DNA from: Heterodera schachtii
Lineage: Eukaryota > Nematoda > Chromadorea > Rhabditida > Heteroderidae
Reading direction: 5' to 3'
Length of the DNA: 64,000 nt
Assembly: GCA_023374025.1 (NCBI GenBank)
Contig: SIJG01000027.1
Span: forward strand, 1,358,074 to 1,422,073
This document shows, piece after piece, positions 23,611-35,982 of the stretch; within the stretch, counting starts at the first letter, position 1; every line of letters begins with the position of its first letter. Below the pieces are notes generated by a model that did not search any database, was not told the DNA's origin, and saw only the letters and a list, made by a program, of their open reading frames with translations. A program made the translations under genes and the position numbers.

Positions 23611-24164
23611 AAATTTTTGGAAAAACTGCGCCGAAAAAAACAGTATTTTGAAAAGCAAAAAAAAAAAAAAGGTCTTCGGCGGCCGACCCCCCTTCGCAAA
23701 AATTTTGGCCGACCCACCCCCCTTTTTTATGTATGTCTTTCTCTTAAAAAGCCCCATAAATAGGGACAATCAGCAATCGGCAATACACGGACCCATGAAG
23801 CCTAATAAAAATTTATTTCTTGCATTTTTTTAAAAAATATACATCATATTATAATTTGATTTTATATGCTAATAATCACATTCATTGTATGCCTAAATTG
23901 AATTGGCTAACGGGATGTTTTGCTCAATTGTTAAATGATTTTCACCTAAAAAGAACAATGTGAATTTTTAGTCTATGTTTTAAAAGCAAAGAAATATTCA
24001 AATTTGATTAGTTTTAAGTGTAATAAAACTTTAAAATGAATTTTGAATTTTGAACATTTATAAAACTAAAAGTAAAGATTAATTATTTTTTAAATAAAAT
24101 TTTCGATTTTCTATAAATCTTCTAATAATCATTTTTCTCTCATTGTCACCATCCCCATTCTTAC

Positions 24165-24480
24165 ATATGATTACGAATAAATAAAATAAAATAAAATATA
24201 AATACAAAACAAATAAACTAAATAAAATAGGAAATACAAAATATGAAAAAACGAAACGAAAATAAAACACGTAAAAAGAAATTAAAATAAAATACGAAAT
24301 ACAAAAAAAATAAATAAACATTAAAATAAAATACGAAATACAAATATAAAAAAAATAAATTAAAATAAAATACGAAATACAAATATAAAAAAATAAATAA
24401 ATTAAAATAAAATACGAAATACAAAAAATGAAATATAATAAAACTAAACACGAAGCCAAACACGAAAAAACAAATTTTTT
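24165..24480. repeat. A-rich tandem array
   Basis: Repeated AAATTAAAATAAAATACGAA followed by ATACAAATATAAAA in a head-to-tail array with a period of roughly 45-50 bases, degenerate at its left end. Confidence 0.65.
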
Positions 24481-25175
24481 TTACTGAAAACTTCTAAAAT
24501 TTTTGAATAATTTCCAAAATTTAATAAACATATACTCAAATTAATTATTCATAATTTTTTATCAAAATTATTAAGTTTAAAATTATTTTCTTTTTCAATT
24601 TTAAATTCTCAAAAATTCCTTAATTAAGATGTAATCTTCTTAATTTTTTTGAACTATTATTTTACCAAAATTTTTTTGAGGGAGGTCCGGTAGTGCCAAT
24701 CGCCTATGATTTTTTTAAATTTTAGTGCAATTTGTTAAGATCAAAAAAATTAAAAATTTTTGAATTTTTGCCAATTTAATAAAATTTAAGAATTTTGGGT
24801 TCGATGATTCGTAAGCGCAGCCGGGATATTTTGATTTCAAAAATAAATTTTAAATTTTCGAAATATTTACAGAATTAAAAGGGATAATTAATTATTTTTC
24901 CCAATAAATTTTCTTCAATCACCAATTGATCATTTTACTCTTAGACCACAGCCTCATTCCTACCCGTGCATAAATTTTCATGTTTTATGCCAAAATACGA
25001 AACACGAACACCAAACATCTTAAAACCACGAAAATATGAAAAACGAATCGATCAATATCAGTGATCCATATAATGGCCCATAAAGGAAGACTGGGCACGC
25101 AAATCGTAAAATGTTTTGAATAATTTATTTCTTGTCCAAATTACATAAAATTTAAAATGACAAAAGATTTTGTAG

Positions 25176-25252
25176 GGCTACCAACAAATTATAGCTCCAA
25201 TATAATTCCCAAAATGCCATTCTTTTATCCCTCAACAATGGCACTGATTTGG
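25176..25252 (+). pseudogene. truncated 5' copy of the helical secreted-protein gene
   Basis: The sequence around the ATG at 25214 matches the start of the gene at 25762: CAAATTATAGCTC, AATTCCCAAAATGCCATTC and CCCTCAACAATGGCACTGAT. Homology stops in the signal-peptide region, where the frame reaches a TGA. It is a fragment, not a gene. Confidence 0.6.
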
Positions 25253-25761
25253 CTATCCGGCCTGATGATTTGACATTTGGGGACCGACACTGAGGATCCC
25301 GACTGTTGAGGACCCAATATTTGAATATACGCAATTTCAAAAAAAAAGTAGAAAGTTTTTTTAATGATAAGTCGACATGAGATGCTTGGGAAGGAAATGC
25401 CAGTTTATAAGAGAGCCCTCGGGAGAGTCCAAAGGGGCGGTCTCTCCCCTTGACTGGCTAACCCCTTTTAGGCCTTACAATCTTTAGAAAAAAAAAGAAA
25501 ATCCCTTTGTCAAGGACGAACGGGAGCGAATATAAGCTATTGGTCCAGTTTTAACAATCATAGCGCAAGAGGCGATATTGCAAATGTATGAGAAGTGTAA
25601 GACTTTCATCACATTAAAGCCTTCATCCAATTTCCGTATAGCCAAGTCATTTAGTCACTGTATGTTTTTCCGTATCATAAAAAATTGACAAAAACATTGT
25701 AGGAAAAATTTTAATGCTCCCACCAAATTTTAGCTCGTTTCATCCGAACGTAATTCCTAAA

Positions 25762-26462
25762 ATGCCATTCTCTGCTCCCTCAACAATGGCACTGATTTGC
25801 CTTTTCACTCTCATCAAATTAAATTTTCCTTGTGTCCGTTGCGCTCCCCAAAAACCAAGCAATGTCGAAAAGGCTTTTCGCGATTTGCTAAAACAGTTCG
25901 ACCAAAATTCAAAGCACAACTGTTTTGAGAAAACCGACCAAAAGGAATTCAAAAAACAAAAGGAAGCTATTAAAGAATCGTTGAAGAAAATAACAAAAAG
26001 TGGAACAATTGACAAAGGACAATTGGACGAACTGTTGAATCAATTTGACAAATTGGCCGACTCCATTTTAGAATCAGCCAAAGGTACTGTAGAAGCGATG
26101 GAGCCCTACAGTAACATGGTGAAACTTGACAGTAATAATCCACCGGTGAAATATTTTGAAATGATGTACGACACTGAGCGGCAGAAAATCAGCAAATGTT
26201 TTTCTGACAATGAGTCAAAAAGGTAATTTGGTAAAGAAATTGGTACTTAAAATTCATGAAATTTGCTTTCAGTGATGATTTTCTGCAAAATGTTTTGAGG
26301 AAGGCAAATCCAGAATTTTTTCAGCAAGTTTACCAGAAATTGATCAGCTTTGCCACGCTGACATTTCTATTGAATGAACTTGCGAACAATCGGAATGAAT
26401 TTAAAAACAATTTTGTTTTATCAGTGGACGGTGGCAGAATATACAAATTTAAAAAATGTTAG
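25762..26462 (+). CDS. helical secreted protein, two exons (copy 1)
   Basis: Function unknown; 216 residues. Exons 25762-26222 and 26273-26462 flank a 50-nt GT..AG intron and the codon split across it (AG|T) keeps frame. I chose the ATG at 25762 because the paralogue at 57530 starts there and has no upstream ATG. An in-frame ATG at 25714 exists only here. The N terminus is a signal peptide (TMALICLFTLIKLNFPCVRC, likely cut before APQ). The mature protein is Lys/Glu-rich and predicted helical (DLLKQFDQNSKHNCF, DELLNQFDKLADSIL), with few Cys. It sits next to a Cys-rich gene, and both recur inverted at 55.2-57.5 kb. A secreted effector role is possible but only inferred. Confidence 0.75.
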
Positions 26463-27062
26463 CAATCAATTAATTATTAATTATGACTAGGGCTGCTAAT
26501 TTTATGTAAATATATTTTTTTTCGGATTCTCCATGCTCTAAATAATAGGAAAACACTTTCTTTTTTGTGTTTGTGAACAAAAAATTGGGACTTTTATTTA
26601 CATATTTTATTATTACATATTTTGGGCATTTTAGGACTTCCTCCTACATTTTTTGCATTTTTTGCATTGAAGATTATTTAAGGAAACTTTTTATTAAATG
26701 CCTCAAAAATCCAAAATTTTGCAATTTTTTAATGTATATTTTCATTTTTTACGTATTTTGGGATTTCATGTTAAAAAATTTTATAATTTTTTAGAAAAAG
26801 GTACCCCTAAAAATCGGTTTTTTTAATATCCAAGATTAGTCTTATAAAATACTAAAATGTGATTCTAAGCCTATTTAGGTCATTTTTGTGGCATTTATTT
26901 ACTTCACCCTTACGAAGAATTTTTTCAAAAAAACATTTATTTACATATTGGGTATACAAATTTTAGGTTTTTGTACATATTTGACTTAAATATCCTTTCG
27001 GTAATAATCTGTAACCGATTTGCCAATCACTTGCCATGACAAATCATTTTGCTATTATTCAG
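26463..27062. other. AT-rich spacer, no gene seen
   Basis: Low-complexity AT-rich sequence. An upstream exon of the following Cys-rich gene would be expected here, because that exon opens after an AG acceptor, but none with a matching phase was recognised. Confidence 0.4.
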
Positions 27063-27449
27063 CTTATGAGCAAATGCGGGATGAAAATCAGCAGAAAATT
27101 GACCGACTTATGCATACAGAAAGACAGATTGAAGATGCAGCGTTTTGTTGCATTTGCTGCTGCTTTCCTTACTGTACTGGCGAGATGGAGTCGGGCTGTT
27201 TGGTACCGTTGTGTTGCGCGGAAAGACTTCACAAAATGTGACCGGCACGTCACCAAAGTGGACAAGGAATGCGGAGGAGCCTTTGGATGTGTTGGATCGC
27301 TGTGTTGGTTGCCAACTTTTGGCCTATTAGCTGCGCCTTTTTTTGGCATTGCCTGGTGCGGAACGGAATGCCAAAAGGGCAAATTGGTGAAAAAAGGGGA
27401 AAAATTGGAAAGACTGATCGAAGCAAAGAAGGGAAAAGGAAATGCATAA
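27063..27449 (+). pseudogene. Cys-rich protein, copy 1, frameshifted
   Basis: Exon opens after an AG acceptor at 27062. The first half reads SAYEQMRDEN, then a Cys cluster (FCCICCCFPYCTG, VPLCCAE). Compared with the intact paralogue at 55182-55591, one extra A in GCGGAAAGAC near 27221 shifts the frame to an early stop at 27241. The second half continues in the other frame with CVGSLCWLPTFGLLAAPFFG and ECQKGKLVKKGEKL, again parallel to the paralogue. The family is unknown: a Cys-rich first half, a hydrophobic segment around WLPTFGLLAAPFF, and a basic tail. It is probably a pseudogene, unless the extra base is a sequencing error. Confidence 0.6.
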
Positions 27450-28476
27450 GACAGGACTGATTGGAAGGGTAATTTTGTGCCGGTAAGCCGATGATTGTGA
27501 TCAGTCGGGTGATCGGATGCTATCAAAAAGAGAAAAACTGTTCCTTTTCTTCATATTTTTATTCCAACAAAAATCCTCTTTTATTTGCTGTCCTTTGTAG
27601 GGGTGCAACTTTTAGTGATTTTTTATTTGACAAAAATTGTGACAAAAATGCAATTTTGCTTTTTTTAATGAATTTTTAAAAATTACAAAAAATCGTTAAC
27701 GCCCAAAACAATTTTGTGAGAAATGTTAAAAACGAAATATTTCGCGCTAAAAAAGGCTTTTGTGCATTTACAGCCAAAACAAATGACCTAAGAAAATTAA
27801 ATCAAAAAAAGTTGCAGCCCAAGTCATTAAATTTGGGTTATTTCTTAACAAATTATCTTCATAAATGTCTTATTTTCTGTCCATTTCTTTTTCTATAAAG
27901 TATGAGTATTAAAAAGAGCAACATTTTTGTGTTTTATTTTAAGTTTTCCTTGTCAAGTGCTTGTAGCGAATATGCGACGATGGGTAGGATATGGTAGCTT
28001 TTTAACGACCAACTATCGTTTAATGACCATTAATAACCTCCTTATTAACCGGGTAAAAACGGAGTCATAACCGTGGTTAAATGACACCAATTTTTACTTG
28101 TTTATTTAACCATATGCTTTCTTAGAGATCCGCTTGGGGAAAATTCAAATTTTGGAAAGTTGTTGGCATTTTCTCTAATCGGCAACAAATTTGATGATTC
28201 GAAACAGGCTTTTACCTAATACGCCAAGAATAATTTGCTATTTTTTAATACCAGCCAATTTATTAGGTTGAAACGCATTATGCAGTAATGGCATTCAATC
28301 TATATTATCCAAATTAATGACCATTTGAATGTCCGTCAGGCTAGCAAAATCGTTGATATGTCATTTGAGTTTTTAAATAAAAAACACGAGAACGAGACGT
28401 CCAAAAAAGGCGAAAATACGAGAAATGAAACATCGAAGAATGAGGAATATCCCATGCTGATGGACAACCCTCCATA
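27450..28476. other. spacer and start of duplicated unit A, no gene seen
   Basis: The part to about 27960 is shared, inverted, with 54700-55180. The rest opens the tandem-duplicated unit. A plus-strand frame at 28325-28609 is antisense to the low-confidence frame below. Confidence 0.4.
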
Positions 28477-28788
28477 TCAGGGATGGCATTCCTTGGCCTC
28501 AAAAATTTTCGGAAATCGGAATTCCGTGCCAAAATCTACGATCAGCCCAATTAAAATTGAAAAAATTCCTTTCTCAAAACTTGTAGAAGATGATATATTC
28601 ACATTTTGACCATATATCCGCCCCCGTCGTTCTCCAATTTGTGGGCCTGTGGTGACCGCAATTGCGCCAACCATTTGCGTGCCAACATGACTACTGTTGT
28701 GGCACTGACTGAACTCGCCACCGGCTGTGGCCCCATGCGCAATTGGGAGTTTGTAGGTGCGCGTACCGTTTGAGTCTTTTTCACACAT
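28477..28788 (-). CDS. conserved frame of unknown function (unit A copy)
   Basis: A minus-strand ATG frame starting MCEKDSNGTRTYKLPIAHG is kept in both duplicated units, with CHNSSHVGTQM here and CHNSGHVGTQM in unit B. The block is GC-richer than its flanks. No domain is recognised. Past residue ~75 the two copies differ by frame changes, so only the first part is likely to be coding, possibly one exon of a larger or decaying gene. Confidence 0.25.
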   Translation of the reverse strand: MCEKDSNGTRTYKLPIAHGATAGGEFSQCHNSSHVGTQMVGAIAVTTGPQIGERRGRIYGQNVNISSSTSFEKGIFSILIGLIVDFGTEFRFPKIFEAKECHP

Positions 28789-28799
28789 TTTTTAACTTT

Positions 28800-30572
28800 G
28801 GGTATAATTAACCCATGGTTAATTTGTTCCAGGGGGAGACGAACATTTCAATTAAATATTGTTATGCCCTGACAGCCTAATCAACGTCCGATCACACTGA
28901 TTGGTTTTCGCTTGGCACCCGCGTGCTTTACCTTTGTGAGTTATAAAACTGCTGGGAAGTCGCCGAAAAATGGCTTTTGGTGTGTTTTAAAAACTCCAAG
29001 TGTTCGCTTCTCGCATTTTATGTCCGGATAATTTTGCGGTTTTAAGGTTAAATTTTTTTTTGTAAATATTAAAATAGGTCCCAGACTCAAAATTGCATAA
29101 AAACACTTTTAGAGGTTTTCTTAGGCGCTGAAAAGGACTAAACCATAAAAAAACTGCGCGTAGAGCGTTTAAACCAGTTGTTGAACCGGTTGAAATCACG
29201 AAAAATTGCCCCGTAAATCGGCCAAAACCTGTTAAAAAAAAATAAATTTGGCATCATTTGAAAGTTCTTGACGAGCTAAGTCTAAAAATCAGGGGAAAAG
29301 TCGAACGGACGCATTCTGACCAACTGGGACAACTGAGTCCCAGTGAAAATAGAAACTTCAGTACCGTAGAAATGATGGATGAACAAAAATAACTTAACAA
29401 GTAAATTTTCACAAAAACGAGCAAGCGAAGACGGAGCAAGTAGTGGGGCGAAACGGAGGGCGGAGGAAACAGTCTGACGAGCGCCACAGGCGGTTGACTG
29501 CGGGGGCCCGAAGGGCCGCCGCCAATCAGTCAACCGCCTGCGTATCACGCGCGGTTTGGCGCTTTTTTTAAACCATTTTTTCCGGCTTTTAACCGATTCC
29601 AAAATCTCTCAGATAGCGCCGCTTCAATCTCTTTCTCTGATTTTTAGACAAGTTTATCATGGGCTTTGAAATTATACCAAATTGTCCAGGTTTTATCTTT
29701 TAAAAGCCTATAATCGTTAAATTTTGTCCCCTTTTTTCGAGTTTTGAACCGTTCCAAAAGCCGGTTTAATTAATATTTTCCGTTTTTCAAAAGAATTAAG
29801 CGGATTTGAAGTCTGGCGGTGCTGAAAGACGCAATTTGGAAAATTTAAAAAAAATTTTCATTTATTATGAGATTTTGCTCCCAAAAAACAAACTTCTGAA
29901 ATTTAAGGAAAAATTAACATTTTTTATCAATTTCCAAAAATTGAAGGCATAAAAATTTGATCGTACCCATAAAATTAAGAAAATTCATTACCAATTTTTG
30001 TCGGTGATTTATAATTTTCCTTGAAATACCAAGATGGAAAAATAATAAACTTTTTTTTTCAAATTTCTCCTGTGGCACTAATTAATTATTTTTTCTTACA
30101 GGTCCTTGAAATTAAGTGTAAGAAAAAATTTTGCCCATTAAACTGAAATCCGTAATTAGGGATGTGGACAAAGGTCGAACAATTTCCATAATCAATGATT
30201 TATAATTTAAAAAGATTTTTTTTTAGCTTTTAACAGTATTTTTTGTTGCGCTGGCTTTTTTCAAGAACATTTAGGGTCGGCGGTGCCCACAAAAGTGCCT
30301 CCTGGTATTTGTTCATATTATTAGCTAATTTCAGAAAATTGATAAAATCATCCGTAAAAATTGAAAATCAAAACTTAGTTTATTTTATTATTTTTTTTGT
30401 CATTTTTGCTTTTTCTCAAAATCTTCGTAAGATATTTACGGTTTTATTTACGGTTTTTATATTCTTTCGATGGATATTTTTCGATAAAATATTCAAAAAT
30501 AATGATCCAAAAAAATGAAATCTTTTTCACGATGAATTCTAAAAGAATTAAAGAAAAATACCGATTGATATA
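28800..30572. other. non-coding part of unit A
   Basis: Contains a dispersed repeat (about 29080-29370, also inverted at 51830-52095) and a segment absent from unit B (about 29460-29805) with a perfect 14-bp inverted repeat, CAGGCGGTTGACTG, at 29487-29500 and 29527-29540 around a GGCCCGAAGGGCC core. No gene seen. Confidence 0.45.
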
Positions 30573-31707
30573 CAGTCATGGTCATATGTTTATAATATTT
30601 TTAATTCCGAAAATAATTTCAAATAAAATTTTAGTAAGCTCTTTTATAGGCCTACAAGCTTAACCGTTTTGTAGCATTTTTAATGGGCTTTCAAATGATA
30701 CCAAACATTAAGCTAAATACCGGTTGATGCCCGAATTATATTTGACTTTGTCTGACATACTGTATTTTCGGGTGGTCATATGTTTATAATAAAAATTTTC
30801 ATTTACTTTAAATCAATATTTAGTGGGCCAAAAATTCTGAAAAAATTCTTGCTAGGCTAACTTTTGATGCTGATCAAAAAAGTCGTTTACAGCAAATTGA
30901 TCAGATCACTCCTTCATGGTGATCTGGAAAGTCAAAAATGGCTTGAAACCAGGAAATTTTTGAAAAAAAATTCCTAGGAGGTTGGAAAATTTTTTCTGGA
31001 AAAAATAGCATATACATCTGAAATAGCACGAAATGCTCTACAATATGCAAAAGACCGCAAGTCTCTACGACTTATACCGTTTGAGGTATGGTCACTTCAA
31101 TTTCGGTGTCTACAAAAAGTACTGTATTTCTTAAGAAAATACTGCATTTTACAGTAGAGATGATCAATATCAAAATTAAAGTGCCCATACCTCGGCGACT
31201 ATAATTCGTAGACCCAATATTCAAAAGGCAATTCTGTAGAGAATTTTGTACTCCTTATGATAGGCCTACTCAAATTTTCCAGAAAAAATTTTCCAAACCC
31301 CTAGGAATTTTTTTCAAAAACTTTCCCGATTTCAATCCATTTTTGATTTTCCAGATCACCATGAAGGAGTGATCTGATCAATTTGCTGTAAACGACTTTT
31401 TTGATCAGCATTCAAAAGTTAGCCTAGCAAGAATTTTTTCAGAATTTTTGGCACACTAAACATTGAGTTAAAGTAAATGAAAATTTTTATTATAAACATA
31501 TGACCACCCGAAAATGGAGTATGTCAGACAAAGTCAAATATAATTCGGGCATCAACCGGTATTTAGCTTAATGTTTGGTATCATTTGAAAGCCCATTAAA
31601 AATGCTACAAAACGGTTAAGCTTGTAGGCCTATAAAAAAGCTTACTAAAATTTTATTTAAAATTATTTTCGGAATTAAAAAATATTATAAACATATGACC
31701 ATGACTG
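30573..31707. mobile_element. Tc1/mariner-type foldback element (non-autonomous)
   Basis: Ends CAGTCATGGTCATATGTTTA and TAAACATATGACCATGACTG are perfect inverted repeats flanked by TA on both sides, the Tc1/mariner target duplication. The 1135-bp element is palindromic over nearly its whole length: the outer ~260 bases, and inner blocks such as the stretch around AAATTGATCAGATCACTCCT, recur inverted. No transposase frame. It is absent from unit B, where about 50 bp of flank on each side is also missing. Confidence 0.8.
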
Positions 31708-32216
31708 TATCTGTGTGCGAACAATAACTTACTGTATCGAGATGGGGAATCGTACCCTACCCACTTTCTGATTTAATGTTTTTCTTTAAACAAAAACGGA
31801 GTGATTCAATTTTTTTAAAAATTCTCAAATTCTCTTAATATTTTAAGTGCGGGTTTCCCTTTGCATCTGAAAATTTAGGCCTACAATTAGCCTTTTTAAA
31901 TTAAATTAAATTCAAAATTTTACAATTTTGCCAAACAGCATTTCAATATAAAGAGACGGATGAATGGGAATTGTCATTTTCAAATTCTCTTTTAATAATC
32001 AATTTAAACATTCAAAGATTAGTCATAGGCGTTTTATTTTCCTGTCATTCTTTTAATAAATGAGTAAAAAGTGAGTGCTACTCATTAATGGTCAGTTGAT
32101 TTGAAAATGAGCCAATGACAGTCAAATTTCACTGGGATTAACAAAAAAAATTTTTTTAATTGATTCTAATCTTTGAAAAAAAATAATTATTTAACATCAG
32201 TAATTTTTTGTTTCAG
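31708..32216. other. AT-rich spacer, no gene seen
   Basis: Upstream flank of the first F-box-family gene of unit A. No start exon or promoter element could be supported. Confidence 0.4.
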
Positions 32217-33419
32217 TTCCTTCTTTTTTTGACAAATTGATCGTCTTTAATTGCCATACTTTACTAGCTCGTTACTACGTAAGCTAAATTTATAATTAAA
32301 ACTTAAACAGAAAATATTTTTTATATCATTTTATACATTTAAGACATTAATGGCCTGGAATTGGGCAAACCCAATCAAAATTCGTCGTTATGGAAATGCA
32401 AGTCAGCCCGTTGTTGTGAATGTGGGACCCCGGAAAAGCACTGACTTTGACTTTGAAAATATTCCGCCGATCAGCGGGGACATCTCCGGCTTTAGAAGAA
32501 TTACCTTAATGTGAAACCATAAGCTTAAGCTTCCATTAAATGCCATTTCTTGCAGGTGCCTGGATGAAAAAATCGTAGCATTCCTTCACCAAATTGATGG
32601 CCTTTTTCAAAATGGAATGCTTATCAATTTTGAGAATGTCTCACAAAATATTGCCGGTCTATTCAGTGGAGTTTGGTCATCGATTTTCAAGGACAAAATA
32701 TACGGAATGTGCACCGATGAAAATGGGATTGATTTCATCAGACAACATGTATCCGGCACAGTCTTAGTCTCCTGTCCAAATCTTCGAATCATTGAAGCGC
32801 ATGATCTTTTTCCTGAGGTTCCGTGGCCGGGCGATGCCACAAATTCCGCCGAAAATGCGTTGTACGAGTGGCTTCACATGCCGTCAACGGGTGTTTCAAC
32901 GCCAAAAATTTTAAAATGCCATACCGAAGATTTAGTCAGCCTGGTGGAATTTCGAACGGTATTTAATTCGTAAATTCTTTAGAAATTAGAGCCATAGTGC
33001 AAAAAGTTTTCAGACTTTGACTCTTTCTGAAAACTTCTATTCGGGACCGCAATCCCGTGAAGTTCCCGAGGGATTCCGAACATTAATAATTTAAGAGATT
33101 TTTTGAAACTTTCACAATACCGTAAAGAAGAAATTTTTAGGCTTTTGCAAGTGCCAGATCGCCTTCGCCTTGCGAGTACATAATCGGCTTAGCAAACGCT
33201 CAAATTGAACCCAACGAAATGACACAATTTGTGGACACAAATCCTTTTACGAGAGAACATTTGCAACTGATTTTGAAAGGCGAGCAAGAGTGGATGTTGT
33301 TGATTCGTTGGTCAATTGACAGTTCAACTGATTGGGAAACGTGGATCAAAGACGCGATGAGTGACTTCGTGCTAAAAGAGCAAAACAACCTGGTCGAGAT
33401 TGATATTGAGGATGAATAA
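32217..33419 (+). CDS. cyst-nematode F-box-family protein, unit A plus-strand gene
   Basis: Exons 32344-32510, 32556-32958 and 33141-33419 (TAA) join in phase. A likely earlier exon, 32217-32278 (PSFFDKLIVFNCHTLLARYY), also fits in phase. Motif order matches an expanded cyst-nematode family with an N-terminal F-box-like segment: GFRRITLMC, DEKIVAFLHQIDGLF, VPWPGDATNSAENALYEWLH, GVSTPKILKC, CEYIIGLANAQI, EWMLLIRWSID and an acidic end. The F-box part is short or missing, so the 5' end is incomplete. F-box proteins usually recruit targets to SCF ubiquitin ligases; that role is family knowledge, not shown here. The gene faces the minus-strand member at 33873-35439 tail to tail. Confidence 0.6.
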
Positions 33420-33872
33420 ATAATTGGGTAAATCTGTCTGTATTATGTTTCTCTTAGTGACATTGGCTGAGATTTTTAGGCTTTTACTTTTTTGGGAATA
33501 TTATAATGAGTGGGGCGAGTAATATATGCATTTTTAATGTGTCGAATGAAATTTTTCGAAATTTTTTATTCATTTTTTCCAAATTTAACGCCCTATTCAT
33601 AAGTGATACAAAAATATTTTCATAATTTTTTGCAGGCCTAACATGAAAATCATTTCATAAAAATATTAATTAATTTAATAATTTTAGTTTCGCTTGCGCT
33701 GTTCGTTCAAATGCCATTGGCGACACAAACATAGATCTTATATTTTTAATTGTATTTATTCAATCATTTTGTTTTGTGCTGAAAATATTGACTTTTTGAA
33801 TGTTTATTAATTAATAGAAAGATTAAATTAAAAAAAAAATTCATCACGAAATTTAAAATATTTAAACAAAAA
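33420..33872. other. short spacer between convergent F-box-family genes
   Basis: AT-rich, shared with unit B, probably the two 3' untranslated regions. No other feature seen. Confidence 0.45.
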
Positions 33873-35439
33873 TTAAAATGTTAAATTTTTATCCAATCGA
33901 GTCCCGGAAAAATATAACAAATTCATCTCATACACAAAACCTCCGCCTCTTTGAGCTCTTTTTTCACTTTCCGACCATTCGCTTTCATCCCAACCAATTG
34001 GGCCCCTTCGCAATAGCCACACTCCCAACGAGTAAATGTGTTTTATGTAACGAAAAGTCATCCGTTCTCGTGTCCGCGCATTGTCCCACTCAAATGGTTG
34101 TCCACCGTATTTAAAACCAATGCCAAAATCCAGACAAATGACATAACTGACGGGCGATTCGGCACTGATAAACGCCTAAAGGCAAAAAAAAAAGAAAATT
34201 CAAAATTTGGCTTATTTAAACACCATTTTTAAGTCTTCCAAATGCTTTTCAATTTGTGAAAGGCCCACGCATTTGAGCACTTTTGGGCGTCCGTCGGCGC
34301 GCGGAGTGTGAAGCCACTTGGACAGTGCTTGGCCTACGGATGCGCCGGTGCCGTCGTAGGAGGGACTCTCGGGAAAAACTTGGGAACAATAAATGCATCG
34401 GAGTTTGGCACACTCCCGAAAAACGGATGGGGATGTCAGCTTCATCAGTTGGCTCAATTCATTTCCATTCAGATGGACAATTGCAACAATTCCTTGCGAA
34501 ATTAATGGCCAAAAATGCTTTGCGATTTGTTGTAAAACATCGCAAGACCGACGATTGTTGCAAAAAAGCACAGTAATTTCCACTTTTTGTAAGAGATGAC
34601 GAATGTTGTGAAAGAAGCCAATGACAATTTGATCAATGTAACTGAAAAGAAGGGAAAGATCAATTTGAGGCAATTGAATAAAAAATTAAAAATCCTCTAT
34701 TAAAACGGCCCCCCCCCCCTCTGTTAAATTAAACTTTTTGACCAAAAACAATGAGAGCCGAAAAATCTTCATAAAATTCCTTTTTGGGTTTTTTTGAAAA
34801 TATTAATAAAAAATATAAATTAAAAAAAAATTTAAATTAATATTTTTGCCATCCCTAGTAATAAATGTTGGTTTTTTCACAAAAATGGTCAACAAACCGT
34901 ATTTTAAAACCCAATTTTTTTTCCCGGCACCATCCGATCGATTTTTCATGTCACTTTTAGTTTTTAAAATATTTTACATCAAAATTAAAATGAAAACAAT
35001 TGTCAAATTCTTCACGTGTTTACCGCACAAGAATGGTCCTAAAGCCGACCAAATTGGGAGGAGGCGGCACATCCAAAATCAGTGCCCTTACGATCTGACC
35101 ATTTTTATCCGTTAGCATAAGCTTTTCGTTCCAATTTTGCCCTTTCCTTTGCCAAACTCCGCGCATTTCTGTGCTCTTTTCTTCCTTCTTTTGGTAAAAC
35201 CCAAGGGCGCGAAGTGTCCACTTTTTGGTCCTCAAATGACGGCACACCAAAGCATCAAAACGGGCACAGACAATCGCAATTTTGTGGCCGAGTTCGGGAC
35301 GCACAAAACAGTCAAAAACATTGTGCCAAACGTTGTCACAAAGATGGCTGGAAAGTATTACACATTTCAAAAATTAAATGGTAAAACTTTGTCACATTCT
35401 TATTAAACTGCGCTCAGCTTCACGTGGATGATCGGACAT
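33873..35439 (-). CDS. cyst-nematode F-box-family protein, unit A minus-strand gene
   Basis: Exons 35347-35024, 34641-34224 and 34175-33873 (TAA) join in phase. The first has an F-box-like segment (HLCDNVWHNVFDCFVRPELG, then IVCARFDALVCRHLRT and KKWTLRALGF). The second has RYIDQIVIGFFHNI, VFPESPSYDGTGASVGQALS and KWLHTPRADGRPKVLKC. The third has VSYVICLDFG, WDNARTRERMTFRYIKH and VWLLRRGPIGW. This order fits the same expanded family as the plus-strand gene. A start exon MSDHPREAER at 35439-35409 looks right for the family, but its GT donor puts the next exon one base out of frame, so the 5' end may be damaged or mis-modelled. F-box function in SCF ligases is inferred from the family. Confidence 0.65.
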
Positions 35440-35982
35440 TGTCGCCGCTGCTGACAAATTCACTAATGAGTCATGCACAATTAAACATTGTTTTTCGTAT
35501 TTCTATGGACAAATGCTTTAATTTCGGCTAAATGCTGCAAAAAGGGACACTAAGAAATATAATATATACGGGTTGTTGGGTTTTTAACAATTATTTTATT
35601 ACTGGATAACTTATATTTTTCGAGACCATCTCATTAAGAAATGAATTTTCTGGCTTTAAAATTTTATGAGCTTTCGAATGGGTTTAATTATTTTTGTGGA
35701 AAATTTTCTCAGGCCTTAGGAATTTCTTTCATTTTTTTTTGTCTCAGTCTCGACTCTTTCGAGCTCAGAGAGATTCCGAAATTCTCACAATTTTTGGCTA
35801 GGATCCAATTTCCCCCAAATTTTCCCGGCGTTCAAATCTAAAAATTAATTAAAATTATTCTTCGTCATGGAAAAAATGTTATAAGAACCTCACCAGTCCC
35901 CTAAAATGAGAGCAAATTTATTTTTGACTTATTTAAGTCCGTTTTATGAGCAAATTACAAAAAAAAAAGGGAACTGAGGTCA

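Larger units (their letters stand above)
21346..25175. other. intergenic repeats downstream of the PHF14-like gene, no gene seen
   Basis: Holds the 3' untranslated region and polyadenylation signal of the PHF14-like gene, a tRNA-like fragment, a G/C homopolymer block, two hairpin repeats and an A-rich tandem array, listed separately. The remaining sequence is AT-rich without exon-like blocks on either strand. Confidence 0.5.

Noticed and set aside
24079..24463. Phe/Tyr/Ile-rich minus-strand frames that look like membrane proteins
   Set aside because: Translation of the A-rich tandem array; composition alone explains the hydrophobicity.
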